The notes: generated by a model not told the origin, from the letters alone. A stretch of 58,516 bases of DNA from Firmicutes bacterium UBA4795 (GCA_002402825.1 DHGP01000019.1:1-58516), one strand, 5' to 3'. Positions 45,709 to 53,467 are shown, numbered from the stretch's first letter. Program-made: numbers and translations.

Positions 45709-46556
45709 CTACCTTACGCGAGATTATGACGCCAGAAGTTATTACTGTTACTCCCTTAGATAGTTTAGCCAAGGCAGAAAGGCTAATGCGTCACTACCAT
45801 ATTGGCGGTTTACCCGTAGTTGAGAATGGAACCCTGGTAGGAATTATTACCTCGCGGGATATCCGGGGAAGTAACGTTAATCGTCTGGTAATAGATGTAA
45901 TGACCAAAAATCCGGTTACTGCTCATCCTGATGTCTCTCTTTGGTTAGCTAAAGAATTAATGGAAAAAAACCTAATCGAAAGATTACCCGTAGTAGAAAA
46001 TAATATAATGATTGGTATGGTTACTAAAAACACCTTATATGCTACCTTGGCAAAATATACGGATACTTTAACTGATTTACCAAAAGCAGAGTACCTTTTT
46101 CAAAAGGCAATAGATTTTTTACGCCAAGGTCAAGAAATTGCTATCATATTCCTCGATTTAGACAATTTTGGTTGTCTTAACAAGAAAATAGGTCACGAAA
46201 AAGGTAATAAATGTCTTTGTGAAGTAGCCGCCTTATTAAAAGCTGCCGTTCTGGAAAAAGCCTGCCTTTGCCGCTATGCCGGCGATGAGTTCGTTCTGGT
46301 TTTACCCGGTAACGACATAGAGGCTAAAGTTTTGGCTTACCGCTTAAGCGAAGCTATAGCCAGTATCAAACTACCCGGAGCAAAGTTAACTGCCTCAATT
46401 GGCATTGCCGGGGGCCGCCGTTCCTCTGTTCGAATTAACGACCTCCGGGCTATGGTTAGTGATTTAATTAATCTGGCCAGTCTAGCTTCCACCCGGGCCA
46501 AACGGGAAAACAAACAAGTGGTCGTAGCAAGTGGCTGGCAGGTAGTTGAAAATTAA
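45705..46556 (+). CDS. CBS-pair protein with GGDEF domain
   Basis: 283 residues. Tandem CBS domains at about 1-120 (REIMTPEVITVTPLDSLAKA, VMTKNPVTAHPDV) bind adenine nucleotides. The C-terminal GGDEF domain has the active motif as AGDEF (RYAGDEFVLVLPG) and FLDLDNFGCLNKK for metal binding; the RxxD inhibitory site upstream is absent. A/GGDEF at this place can still make c-di-GMP. So it may link energy state to c-di-GMP next to nitrogen genes. Confidence 0.85.
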   Translation: MTTLREIMTPEVITVTPLDSLAKAERLMRHYHIGGLPVVENGTLVGIITSRDIRGSNVNRLVIDVMTKNPVTAHPDVSLWLAKELMEKNLIERLPVVENNIMIGMVTKNTLYATLAKYTDTLTDLPKAEYLFQKAIDFLRQGQEIAIIFLDLDNFGCLNKKIGHEKGNKCLCEVAALLKAAVLEKACLCRYAGDEFVLVLPGNDIEAKVLAYRLSEAIASIKLPGAKLTASIGIAGGRRSSVRINDLRAMVSDLINLASLASTRAKRENKQVVVASGWQVVEN

Positions 46557-46617
46557 CTTAAAACATTTTAAATTTAAGTTAGATTAAATAGCGGAAGGAG
46601 TTAGCTTAACCAATCCC

Positions 46618-47190
46618 TTGGATAAAAACCGGGTTCTTATTGCCCATAGCCATAAAAATTTTAGCCAGCAGCTTAAAAAAATCTGCCAGCAGGTGGGGTA
46701 CCTGGTTATTGGGGAAACAAAAGAAGGTCGGGATACATTGCAATTAGCCTTCCAGCAAGAGCCGGATATAATAATTATGGAAGATAACCTTCCGGGCAAT
46801 GAGGGAAGGAATATAGCCGGTCTTATTGATGAACACCGCCTGGCCCCTCTAGTTTTAGTAGTGGAAAACCAAAAAGAAATTTTAAATTTGATTCACTTAC
46901 CGGAGGTTTATGGTATTTTAACTTTGCCGCTTCAAGAAATAGTGGTTTTGACCGTTTTGGAAGCAGCTCTGAATAGTTTTCAGCGAATAAAGGAATTAGA
47001 AAATGAAGTTAAGGAATTACGGAAAACAATTGAGACCCGAAAACTTATTGAGCAGGCCAAGGGTATCTTAATGGAAAAAAAAGGTTTAAATGAACATACC
47101 GCCTATAAATACCTCCAAAAAATGAGTATGGACCATTGTATCCCTTTAGAAATAGTAGCTAAAAAAATAATTTTAAAGTTGCATTCTTGA
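46618..47190 (+). CDS. ANTAR-domain antiterminator with degenerate receiver (first copy)
   Basis: 190 residues. The receiver-like domain (1-120) has Glu55 where the phospho-Asp should be (PDIIIMEDNLPG) and also lacks the acidic pair near the N-terminus (VLIAHSH). A coiled coil (KELENEVKELRKTIETRK) leads to the ANTAR domain (LIEQAKGILMEKKGLNEHTA, YKYLQKMSM), which binds dual-hairpin RNAs to prevent termination. TTG 46618; RBS GGAAGGAG is rather distant. Cognate RNA elements lie downstream (47278, 50486, 51517). Confidence 0.88.
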   Translation: MDKNRVLIAHSHKNFSQQLKKICQQVGYLVIGETKEGRDTLQLAFQQEPDIIIMEDNLPGNEGRNIAGLIDEHRLAPLVLVVENQKEILNLIHLPEVYGILTLPLQEIVVLTVLEAALNSFQRIKELENEVKELRKTIETRKLIEQAKGILMEKKGLNEHTAYKYLQKMSMDHCIPLEIVAKKIILKLHS

Positions 47191-47207
47191 CCATCCTAAA
47201 TGTATAC

Positions 47208-47230
47208 AGTATTTTTAAACAAAAATACTT
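47208..47230 (+). other. Perfect AT-rich hairpin after ANTAR gene
   Basis: AGTATTTTT-AAAC-AAAAATACT. It may help end the ANTAR transcript, though no T run follows. Confidence 0.35.
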
Positions 47231-47256
47231 GATTTCTTCGGTAATTTCGTTATAAT
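47229..47256 (+). promoter_or_regulatory. Promoter of the GS-like gene
   Basis: TTGATT (47229-47234), 16-bp spacer, TATAAT (47251-47256). Transcription would start near 47263 and read directly into the ANTAR RNA element. Confidence 0.65.
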
Positions 47257-47277
47257 TTACGCTGAATATAGTTATAA

Positions 47278-47336
47278 GGGCAACGGAGTCCTGAAATAGC
47301 TTTATGATCCGTAAAGCTATCTCGGGGTTTTTTATT
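47278..47336 (+). promoter_or_regulatory. ANTAR RNA element with leader terminator (GS-like gene)
   Basis: Hairpin GGGC-AACGGA-GTCC (47278-47291) has a hexaloop with A at position 1 and G at 4, as in ANTAR target RNAs. Its right arm overlaps the terminator stem CCTGA…TCGGG (47290-47326) that ends in TTTTTT. A matching upstream hairpin (P1) is not obvious here. Start codon is 17 nt beyond the terminator. Antitermination by an ANTAR protein is the expected mechanism. Confidence 0.65.
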
Positions 47337-47352
47337 TAAAGGGGTGTTTTTG

Positions 47353-48669
47353 ATGAAAACTTTCAATACCGGGGACGTTTTAGAAAAAGTACAAGAAAAT
47401 AACGTCAAGTTCATCCGTTTGCAATTTACGGATATTTTTGGAGCCTTTAAAAATATTGCTATTCCCGTAGAAGAATTACCGCGGGCGTTGGAAGGTCAAA
47501 TAATGTTTGACAGTACCGTAATTGAAGGAATGGCTGATCCTAAAGAAGAGGATATTTACTTATACCCTGACCCTAAAACCTTTGTTATTTTTCCCTGGCG
47601 GCCGCGGGAAGGAGCGGTAGCCCGTTTAATATGTGATATTCTTACCCCAAGTGGAGAACCTTTTGCGGGTTGCAGCCGTTACGTTTTTAAAAAAACTTTA
47701 ACCCAGGCAAAAGACATGGGTTTTGACCTGGATGTAGCCGTAGAAATTGAGTTTTTTCTTTTTCACACCGACCAGCAAGGTAAACCCACCGCTTATACCC
47801 ACGACCAGGCCGGTTACTGCGCCCTTACGCCGGTTGATTTAGGGGAAAACGCGCGCCGTGATATGGTGCTGACCCTTCAGGAAATGGGGTTTGAGGTTTT
47901 ATTATCCCACCACGAAAGTGCGCCTGGCCAGCATAAAATTTTTTTAAAGGAAGACACCGCTTTAAATACGGCAGACAACATTGCCACCTTTAAATTTGTT
48001 GTCCGGACTATTGCCCAGCGTCATGGTTTACACGCTTCTTTCATGCCTAAACCTTTAAATGAGCATAATGGTTCTGGAATGTACCTCCACCATATTTTAC
48101 GGCAGGGAGAACAAAATGCTTTTTATGACCCAGCTGCCCCACAGCAATTGAGCAAAATTGCCCGGCATTATATTGCCGGTTTAATATCTCAGGCAAATGC
48201 GTTAACCGCCATTAGCAACCCTTTAATTAACAGCTTTAAAAGATTAAATCCCTATTACATAGAGCCAGTTTTGGCTGCCTGGTCAGAGCAAAACAGAGAA
48301 ACCATGCTTCGCCTGCCGGCTCAAAGAGGGGAAAATACCCGGTTGATTTTACGCAGTCCTGACCCTACCGCCAATCCGTACTTAACTCTGGCTTGTTCTC
48401 TGGCGGCAGGTTTAAACGGAATTAACCGCGCTTTAGAACCCCCGCCCATGTTAAATGAAGTAAAAGATATAAAATTGCTTCACCAGGAAATGGGATTACC
48501 GCGAAATCTGGCAGAGGCTTTATCCGCTTTGGCTAACAGTGACCTTATAAGGGCAAATATAGGGGAATACATAAGCCAGCGCTTTATTAAGGCTAAAGAA
48601 AAAGAATGGGAGCGCTATCAATATCAGGTTCATCCCTGGGAATTAGACGAATACCTCACTGCTTTTTGA
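47353..48669 (+). CDS. Glutamine synthetase-like protein lacking metal ligands (pseudoenzyme)
   Basis: 438 residues, full GS type I length, aligning without gaps to the intact GlnA at 51627 over the first 330 residues. Structure is kept (VKFIRLQFTDIFGAFKN, FVVRTIAQRHGLHASFMPKP), but several active-site residues have changed: 195 is Lys (ligand Glu in GlnA), 244 is Tyr (ligand His), 303 is Ile (glutamate-loop Glu), 332 is Ile (ligand Glu), and the FDGSSI loop reads FDSTVI. E131, E133 and E188 remain. Catalysis is therefore unlikely. ATG 47353; ANTAR leader upstream. A regulatory role or a different ligase reaction is possible. Confidence 0.85.
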   Translation: MKTFNTGDVLEKVQENNVKFIRLQFTDIFGAFKNIAIPVEELPRALEGQIMFDSTVIEGMADPKEEDIYLYPDPKTFVIFPWRPREGAVARLICDILTPSGEPFAGCSRYVFKKTLTQAKDMGFDLDVAVEIEFFLFHTDQQGKPTAYTHDQAGYCALTPVDLGENARRDMVLTLQEMGFEVLLSHHESAPGQHKIFLKEDTALNTADNIATFKFVVRTIAQRHGLHASFMPKPLNEHNGSGMYLHHILRQGEQNAFYDPAAPQQLSKIARHYIAGLISQANALTAISNPLINSFKRLNPYYIEPVLAAWSEQNRETMLRLPAQRGENTRLILRSPDPTANPYLTLACSLAAGLNGINRALEPPPMLNEVKDIKLLHQEMGLPRNLAEALSALANSDLIRANIGEYISQRFIKAKEKEWERYQYQVHPWELDEYLTAF

Positions 48670-48814
48670 AATTAAACTTTAAGAAAGGGGGAAATTAATT
48701 TTAAAGGGAAATAATTATTTTAATAAAAAATTTTAGAGAAAGTAAAAAGAGAAACAAAATAGAGAAAACCATATTTTTAACTATTTATTGATAATGTTTT
48801 AAGGAGGATGGAAA

Positions 48815-50395
48815 GTGACTTTAAGCAAGGGAATTAACGCCAGTCCAGCAACCTTAACCTGGCGTAGAACACAAGAAAATATTTGTCCTTATAGTGGTAT
48901 GTGCGTTACCTGTTTAGATGGGTGCATAGGATTATGTGAAATTGGCAAATCGGCCATAAGAGGTAAAGAGATTCTTTATCCTCAGCCTTTTGGTAAAACC
49001 ACCTCTGCCTCTCAAAAAGAATACCCGGTAGACTATTCCCATTTTAATATTATGGGCACTGCCGTAGGTGCTTACGGGGTGGAAGCTGATCCGGATAAAG
49101 CTATTTTCCCGGCCGTTAATTTAGAAACAACCCTAGGGGCCAAAGGAGATTTAAAATTATCTTTGCCCATTATTATTGCCGGTATGGGTTCAACCAACGT
49201 TGCCGCCAATAACTGGAATCATCTGGCTGCCGGAGCAGCGATAAGCGGGGTGGGTATTGTTATTGGGGAAAATGTTTCGGCCATGGACCCCAAAGCCGAA
49301 ATTAAAAATGGCCGGGTGGTTCACTCTCCCAACCTGAAACAGCGGGTGGAAGACTTTCAAAGATGGTCCAACGGCAAAGGTTTTATCGCTGTCCAGGCTA
49401 ATGTGGAAGATACTGCTTTAGGTGTTCAGGAATATGCCTTAGAAAAGTTAGGGGTAGAAGCCGTAGAGCTAAAGTGGGGTCAGGGGGCTAAAGACATTGG
49501 GGGTGAGGTAAAACTAGATTCCTTAGAAAAAGCCCTGTTATTAAAGCGTCGCGGTTATATTGTTTTACCTGACCCTGAGGACCCAAAAACACAAAAGGCC
49601 TTTGAGACCGGTGCCTTTCGCGAGTTTGAACGTCACTCCCGGATTGGCATGGTTACCTACGAATCTTTTACACAGCGGGTCAAGGAATTACGCGAAGCCG
49701 GAGCAAAATATATTTTTCTAAAGACCGGGGCATATCGTCCCGCAGATTTAGCCCGGGCAGTAAAATACGCTTCTGAAGCTAAATTAGATTTGCTTACCGT
49801 AGATGGTGCTGGAGGCGGTACGGGTATGAGTCCCTGGCGAATGATGAACGAATGGGGCGTTCCTACGCTATACATTCAAGCCATGCTCGTAAAATATCTG
49901 GATAAATTAGCGAATAAAGGAGCCTATGTTCCGCCAGTAGCTATTGCGGGCGGCTTTACCTTGGAAGATCAAATATTTAAAGGGTTAGCCATTGGTGCTC
50001 CATATATTAAAGCCATTGGTGTGGCCCGCGCGCCTTTAGCTGCCGCTATGGTTGGCAAAACAATAGGCGAAGCAATTAAGGCCGGCAAAGTCATCAAGGA
50101 GTACAGGATGTATGGAGATAAAGTGGAACAAATATTTGTTGCCGCTAATGAAATTAAGGAAAAAGTAGGGGAGTTAGCTTTTGACGCTTTACCAGTTGGC
50201 GCGATTGGGGTATATACTTACTTTGAACGCCTGGCGCAAGGCTTAAGGCAGTTTATGTGCGGGGCACGTAAGTTTGCTTTAGATTATCTTACCCGTGATG
50301 ATGTAACGGCTTTAACCAAGGAAGCCGCGGAAATTTCCGGCATTTGCTACATAATGGATATTGATGCGGCTGAAGTAGAAAAAATCTTAGGTTAA
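48815..50395 (+). CDS. FMN-binding glutamate synthase family protein
   Basis: 526 residues. An N-terminal Cys cluster (CPYSGMCVTCLDGCIGLCEIG) is followed by the alpha/beta-barrel of GltB domain 2-like proteins, with DGAGGGTGMSPWRMMNEWG as FMN site and IAGGFTLEDQIFKGLAIGA. No glutaminase domain is present, so it is the archaeal/Firmicute stand-alone synthase type that needs a partner for ammonia or electrons. GTG 48815 after AAGGAGG. No terminator separates it from the GS-like gene, so both may be cotranscribed. Confidence 0.88.
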   Translation: MTLSKGINASPATLTWRRTQENICPYSGMCVTCLDGCIGLCEIGKSAIRGKEILYPQPFGKTTSASQKEYPVDYSHFNIMGTAVGAYGVEADPDKAIFPAVNLETTLGAKGDLKLSLPIIIAGMGSTNVAANNWNHLAAGAAISGVGIVIGENVSAMDPKAEIKNGRVVHSPNLKQRVEDFQRWSNGKGFIAVQANVEDTALGVQEYALEKLGVEAVELKWGQGAKDIGGEVKLDSLEKALLLKRRGYIVLPDPEDPKTQKAFETGAFREFERHSRIGMVTYESFTQRVKELREAGAKYIFLKTGAYRPADLARAVKYASEAKLDLLTVDGAGGGTGMSPWRMMNEWGVPTLYIQAMLVKYLDKLANKGAYVPPVAIAGGFTLEDQIFKGLAIGAPYIKAIGVARAPLAAAMVGKTIGEAIKAGKVIKEYRMYGDKVEQIFVAANEIKEKVGELAFDALPVGAIGVYTYFERLAQGLRQFMCGARKFALDYLTRDDVTALTKEAAEISGICYIMDIDAAEVEKILG

Positions 50396-50485
50396 AAAAT
50401 CACTTGTTTGATACTTGCAGTTTCTTAGATGCTATGGTAGCATTAAAAAATAAGTTATCCTTTTAAATTAAATGTTTTTAACTGA

Positions 50486-50590
50486 GGTACAATGTAGTAC
50501 CCAGGATAATTTTGGGTTACCTGACTCAAAATAAAAGGCAATGGCGCCCTCTTAAGGTTATCTTAGCCTTAAAAAGAGGGTATTTTTTTT
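50486..50590 (+). promoter_or_regulatory. ANTAR RNA element with terminator, between GltB-like and second ANTAR gene
   Basis: P1 is GGTAC-AATGTA-GTACC (50486-50501); P2 is GGC-AATGGC-GCC (50537-50548). Both hexaloops have A1 and G4. P2 overlaps a terminator (CCCTCTT 50547-50553 with AAGAGGG 50574-50580, then TATTTTTTTT). It lies 294 bp ahead of the ANTAR gene at 50884, with repeat DNA in between. Confidence 0.7.
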
Positions 50591-50708
50591 CTGGATATAA
50601 GGGATACTTGATTTATTTGGTAACTACTTAGGTTCATAGGGGCAAAGGCACAAAGTTTTTTTGCCTATTTGCTGCTTAGCTTTCTGATTAAACTGCTAAG
50701 CATTCGTT

Positions 50709-50852
50709 CTATTCAGGTGGATAGCCTGTAGGCAGTTAGGCTGTAGGAGGAAATTATGCGCGACTAACAGCCTATAGCCTATAGCCTAAACAACCTGTTT
50801 TCATTTCCCTTTGGACCTCTGTGACTTTGGACCTCTGTGCCTACCTGAATAG
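50709..50852. repeat. Small inverted-repeat element
   Basis: CTATTCAGGT (50709-50718) and ACCTGAATAG (50843-50852) are perfect terminal inverted repeats of a 144-bp segment. Inside, TTAGGCTGTAGG (50736-50747) pairs with CCTATAGCCTAA (50778-50789) around GCGCG. It is MITE-like and non-coding. Confidence 0.5.
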
Positions 50853-50883
50853 TTACTTTATTTGAGTAAGGAGGTCATCTCCA

Positions 50884-51474
50884 GTGGCCGAAGAAAGAGT
50901 CATTCTAGCCGATAGTGATATACAGTGGCGGAAAACAATTAAAGCTATACTTACTAAAGCCGGTTTTTCAGTCGTGGGAGAAGCAGAGGATGGTTTAAAT
51001 GCCTTAAAACAAGTTCGCAGCCGGCAGCCTGATTTGTTAATCATTGAAGCTATGGGACAAGGCATGAGCGGCTTAGAAGTGGCCCGTCTTCTTTATGAAG
51101 ATAAATTAGCCCCGGTAGTAGTTTTTGCTAGTTTGATAAATAATGAAATCTTAGAAAAAGCTAAAGAAGCTCATGCGGCTGCTTTACTGGCAAAAACGGT
51201 AGATGAAGTGAACTTGCTAGCGGTAATAGAAATTTCGCTAACTAACTATCAAGAATTAATTAGACTTGAAAATCAGGTTAAAGAACTAAAGGAAACTTTA
51301 GAGACAAGGAAAGCCATTGAACGCGCCAAAGGAATTTTAATGGAAACCCTTGGTTTAACCGAAGCCGAAGCTTTTAAACGCATGCAAAAGCAAAGCATGA
51401 ACAAAAGAATTTCCATGCGCCAATTAGCAGAAGCAATAATTCTTACCCACAATTTAAGAAATACCTCTTCTTAG
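50884..51474 (+). CDS. ANTAR-domain antiterminator with degenerate receiver (second copy)
   Basis: 196 residues. The receiver keeps LADSD at the N-terminus but has Glu55 in place of phospho-Asp (PDLLIIEAMGQG). A coiled coil precedes the ANTAR domain (IERAKGILMETLGLTEAEAF, KRMQKQSM, RQLAEAIIL). GTG 50884 is fixed by AAGGAGG at about 50868. Paralogous to the protein at 46618; both lack a sensor kinase nearby. It probably binds the RNA elements described here. Confidence 0.9.
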   Translation: MAEERVILADSDIQWRKTIKAILTKAGFSVVGEAEDGLNALKQVRSRQPDLLIIEAMGQGMSGLEVARLLYEDKLAPVVVFASLINNEILEKAKEAHAAALLAKTVDEVNLLAVIEISLTNYQELIRLENQVKELKETLETRKAIERAKGILMETLGLTEAEAFKRMQKQSMNKRISMRQLAEAIILTHNLRNTSS

Positions 51475-51516
51475 GTACGAGAAGGTTTGAAACCTTCCCC
51501 TCCACAATTGAATAGT

Positions 51517-51586
51517 GGTACAAGGAAGTACCAGAAAAAAGCAAAGACGCTAAGAAGCTTAAAAAGCTTTTTAAAGCGTCTTTTTT
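51517..51586 (+). promoter_or_regulatory. ANTAR RNA element with terminator upstream of glnA
   Basis: P1 GGTAC-AAGGAA-GTACC (51517-51532), 7-nt linker, P2 AGC-AAAGAC-GCT (51540-51551); both hexaloops carry A1 and G4. P2 overlaps a long terminator stem (51543-51580; AAGACGCT with AGCGTCTT) ending in TTTTTT. Two further hairpins lie just upstream (GAAGGT-TTGAA-ACCTTC at 51481 and CCAC…GTGG at 51502). The layout is the textbook ANTAR dual-hairpin antiterminator. Confidence 0.8.
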
Positions 51587-51626
51587 AATAAAAATAAAAA
51601 AATTGAAAGGTGGCTCATGTAAAACT

Positions 51627-52958
51627 ATGGAAACAACCGAAAAAAATGAAATTTTAACCCGGGCGAAGGAGTTAGGAGTGAAATTTATCCGCTTGCAGTT
51701 TACGGATATTTTAGGTGTCTTAAAAAATGTAGCTATTACCACGGAGGAACTGGAAAAAGCGCTTGACGGGGAATTAATGTTTGATGGTTCATCTATTCTT
51801 GGTTTTGTACCTATTGAGGAGTCAGATATGTCTTTACGTCCTGACCCCAAAACCTTTGCGGTTTTTCCCTGGCGCCCAAGGGATGGTGCCGTAGCGAGGC
51901 TTATTTGCGATGTTTATAATCCCGACGGAACACCCTTTGCGGGTTGCCCCCGTAATACTTTAAAAAGGACGCTGGCGGAAGCAGCTAAATTAGGTTTTAC
52001 CATGCAGGTAGGACCGGAATGTGAATTCTTTCTCTTTTACGTTGACGAACAGGGGAGACCCACCCTTAAAACGCACGATGAAGCCGGTTATTTTGACTTA
52101 AGCCCGGTTGATTTTGGAGAAAACGCCCGGCGGGCGATTGTGCTGGCCTTAGAAGAAATGGGCTTTGAAATTGAAGCCTCCCATCATGAGGTAGCTCCTG
52201 GGCAGCATGAAATTGACTTTAAATATTCAGATGCTTTGGATGTAGCTGATAAGATTGTTACTTTTAAGTTTGTAGTCCGGACTATTGCCCAACGTCATGG
52301 TTTGCACGCCACCTTTATGCCAAAACCAGTATTCGGGATTAACGGCAGTGGGATGCATATGCACCAATCTCTCTTCCGGGGTAACCAAAATGTTTTTTAT
52401 AACCCTGATGCTCCTGACGGGCTAAGCGATATTGCCCGCTATTACACCGGCGGCTTACTAAAACATGCCCCGGCTTTAACGGCTATAGCTAATCCTACCG
52501 TTAATTCGTATAAACGCCTGGTTCCCGGATACGAAGCCCCGGTATATATAGCCTGGTCAGAAAAAAACAGAAGTGCCTTAGTAAGGATTCCGGCTAAACG
52601 CGGTTTATCTACCCGGGTAGAGTTCAGAAGTCCTGACCCTTCCTGTAACCCTTACCTGGCTATAGCAGCCTGTTTACAGGCTGGCCTGGATGGAATCAAA
52701 CAAAATGTTTTACCCCCGGAAATAATAGACCGAAACATTTACCATATGTCAAACGAAGAAAGAAAGGAACTGGGAATAAGCACTTTACCAGGAAGTTTAA
52801 CCGAAGCATTAGAAGAGCTAAAGGCAGATACGGTAATTGTTAAATCACTGGGAGAACATGTTTTCAACCATTTTTTAGAGGCTAAATCAAAAGAATGGGA
52901 TAACTACCGTATCCAGGTACACCAGTGGGAAATTAGCGAATATCTTAGCAAATTTTAA
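51627..52958 (+). CDS. glnA: Glutamine synthetase type I
   Basis: 443 residues from ATG 51627; RBS AAAGGTGG. All metal ligands are present: E131, E133, E188, E195, H244 and E332, with the FDGSSI loop and Glu303 loop (GYEAPVYIAWS). It makes glutamine from glutamate and ammonia. Position 62, Arg in B. subtilis GlnA and needed there for feedback inhibition, is Pro here, so feedback control may be weaker. Controlled by the ANTAR leader at 51517. Confidence 0.96.
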   Translation: METTEKNEILTRAKELGVKFIRLQFTDILGVLKNVAITTEELEKALDGELMFDGSSILGFVPIEESDMSLRPDPKTFAVFPWRPRDGAVARLICDVYNPDGTPFAGCPRNTLKRTLAEAAKLGFTMQVGPECEFFLFYVDEQGRPTLKTHDEAGYFDLSPVDFGENARRAIVLALEEMGFEIEASHHEVAPGQHEIDFKYSDALDVADKIVTFKFVVRTIAQRHGLHATFMPKPVFGINGSGMHMHQSLFRGNQNVFYNPDAPDGLSDIARYYTGGLLKHAPALTAIANPTVNSYKRLVPGYEAPVYIAWSEKNRSALVRIPAKRGLSTRVEFRSPDPSCNPYLAIAACLQAGLDGIKQNVLPPEIIDRNIYHMSNEERKELGISTLPGSLTEALEELKADTVIVKSLGEHVFNHFLEAKSKEWDNYRIQVHQWEISEYLSKF

Positions 52959-52983
52959 GTAGGCCAACCAGTGGCACAAGCCC

Positions 52984-53005
52984 GTAGGGTAGGCATCCTG
53001 CCTGC
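52984..53005. repeat. Inverted copy of the 44978 repeat core
   Basis: Reverse complement of the core at 44978-44999, 21 of 22 bases. Here it lies in the 3' region of glnA and has no GAATT arms. Confidence 0.6.
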
Positions 53006-53033
53006 CCGAAGCCTATGATTAACAAAAGGCAGA

Positions 53034-53053
53034 GACAATCGAGGTCGATTGTC
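53034..53053. repeat. Near-perfect palindrome
   Basis: GACAATCGA-GG-TCGATTGTC, 9-bp arms with a 2-bp centre, located between glnA and its terminator. It could be a protein-binding dyad or part of a transcript hairpin. Confidence 0.5.
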
Positions 53054-53081
53054 ATTCCATACATTTTACAGGCTATCCTCC

Positions 53082-53131
53082 AAGCCCTCAACTGTGCTTT
53101 GTAATGTATAAGCCAGTAGAGGGCTTTTTTT
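53082..53131 (+). terminator. Terminator of glnA
   Basis: AAGCCCTC (53082-53089) pairs with GAGGGCTT (53119-53126), extended by ACTG/CAGT, followed by a T run. Confidence 0.85.
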
Positions 53132-53295
53132 AATTACTTGAGAATAAGAATTTTGTCAGTTCTTCTACTTTTAATGTGCTGGAATCAACTAGATAACACC
53201 GCCTTTATTCTACCCACTCACTCTTCTAATCTTGAAGTCCTTTTACCAAACCCCACCATTTAAAGTAGTCCTGCTCATTCCCTTATTTTTACCAA

Positions 53296-53430
53296 TCAAA
53301 ATGGTAATTCATGAGATTCCTTCCGCCAATCAACAATTCCTTCCCAAACGTTATTCATAAGACCCTGAAAATTTAATAATTCCTCATTTTCGAAGGAATC
53401 AATTAGGAAACTGCTGTAGCTGTCAACCAA
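53296..53430 (-). CDS. Short acidic ORF next to the att site
   Basis: TTG 53430 to TGA 53296, 44 residues. SYSSFLIDSFENEELLNFQG and VWEGIVDWRKESHELPF read like protein, but there is no RBS. Either a remnant or a microprotein; not recognised. The rest of 53132-53467 shows no gene. Confidence 0.3.
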   Translation of the reverse strand: MVDSYSSFLIDSFENEELLNFQGLMNNVWEGIVDWRKESHELPF

Positions 53431-53467
53431 GTATCAACCAAATCGGTACCTTAATAGTTTGCTACAA

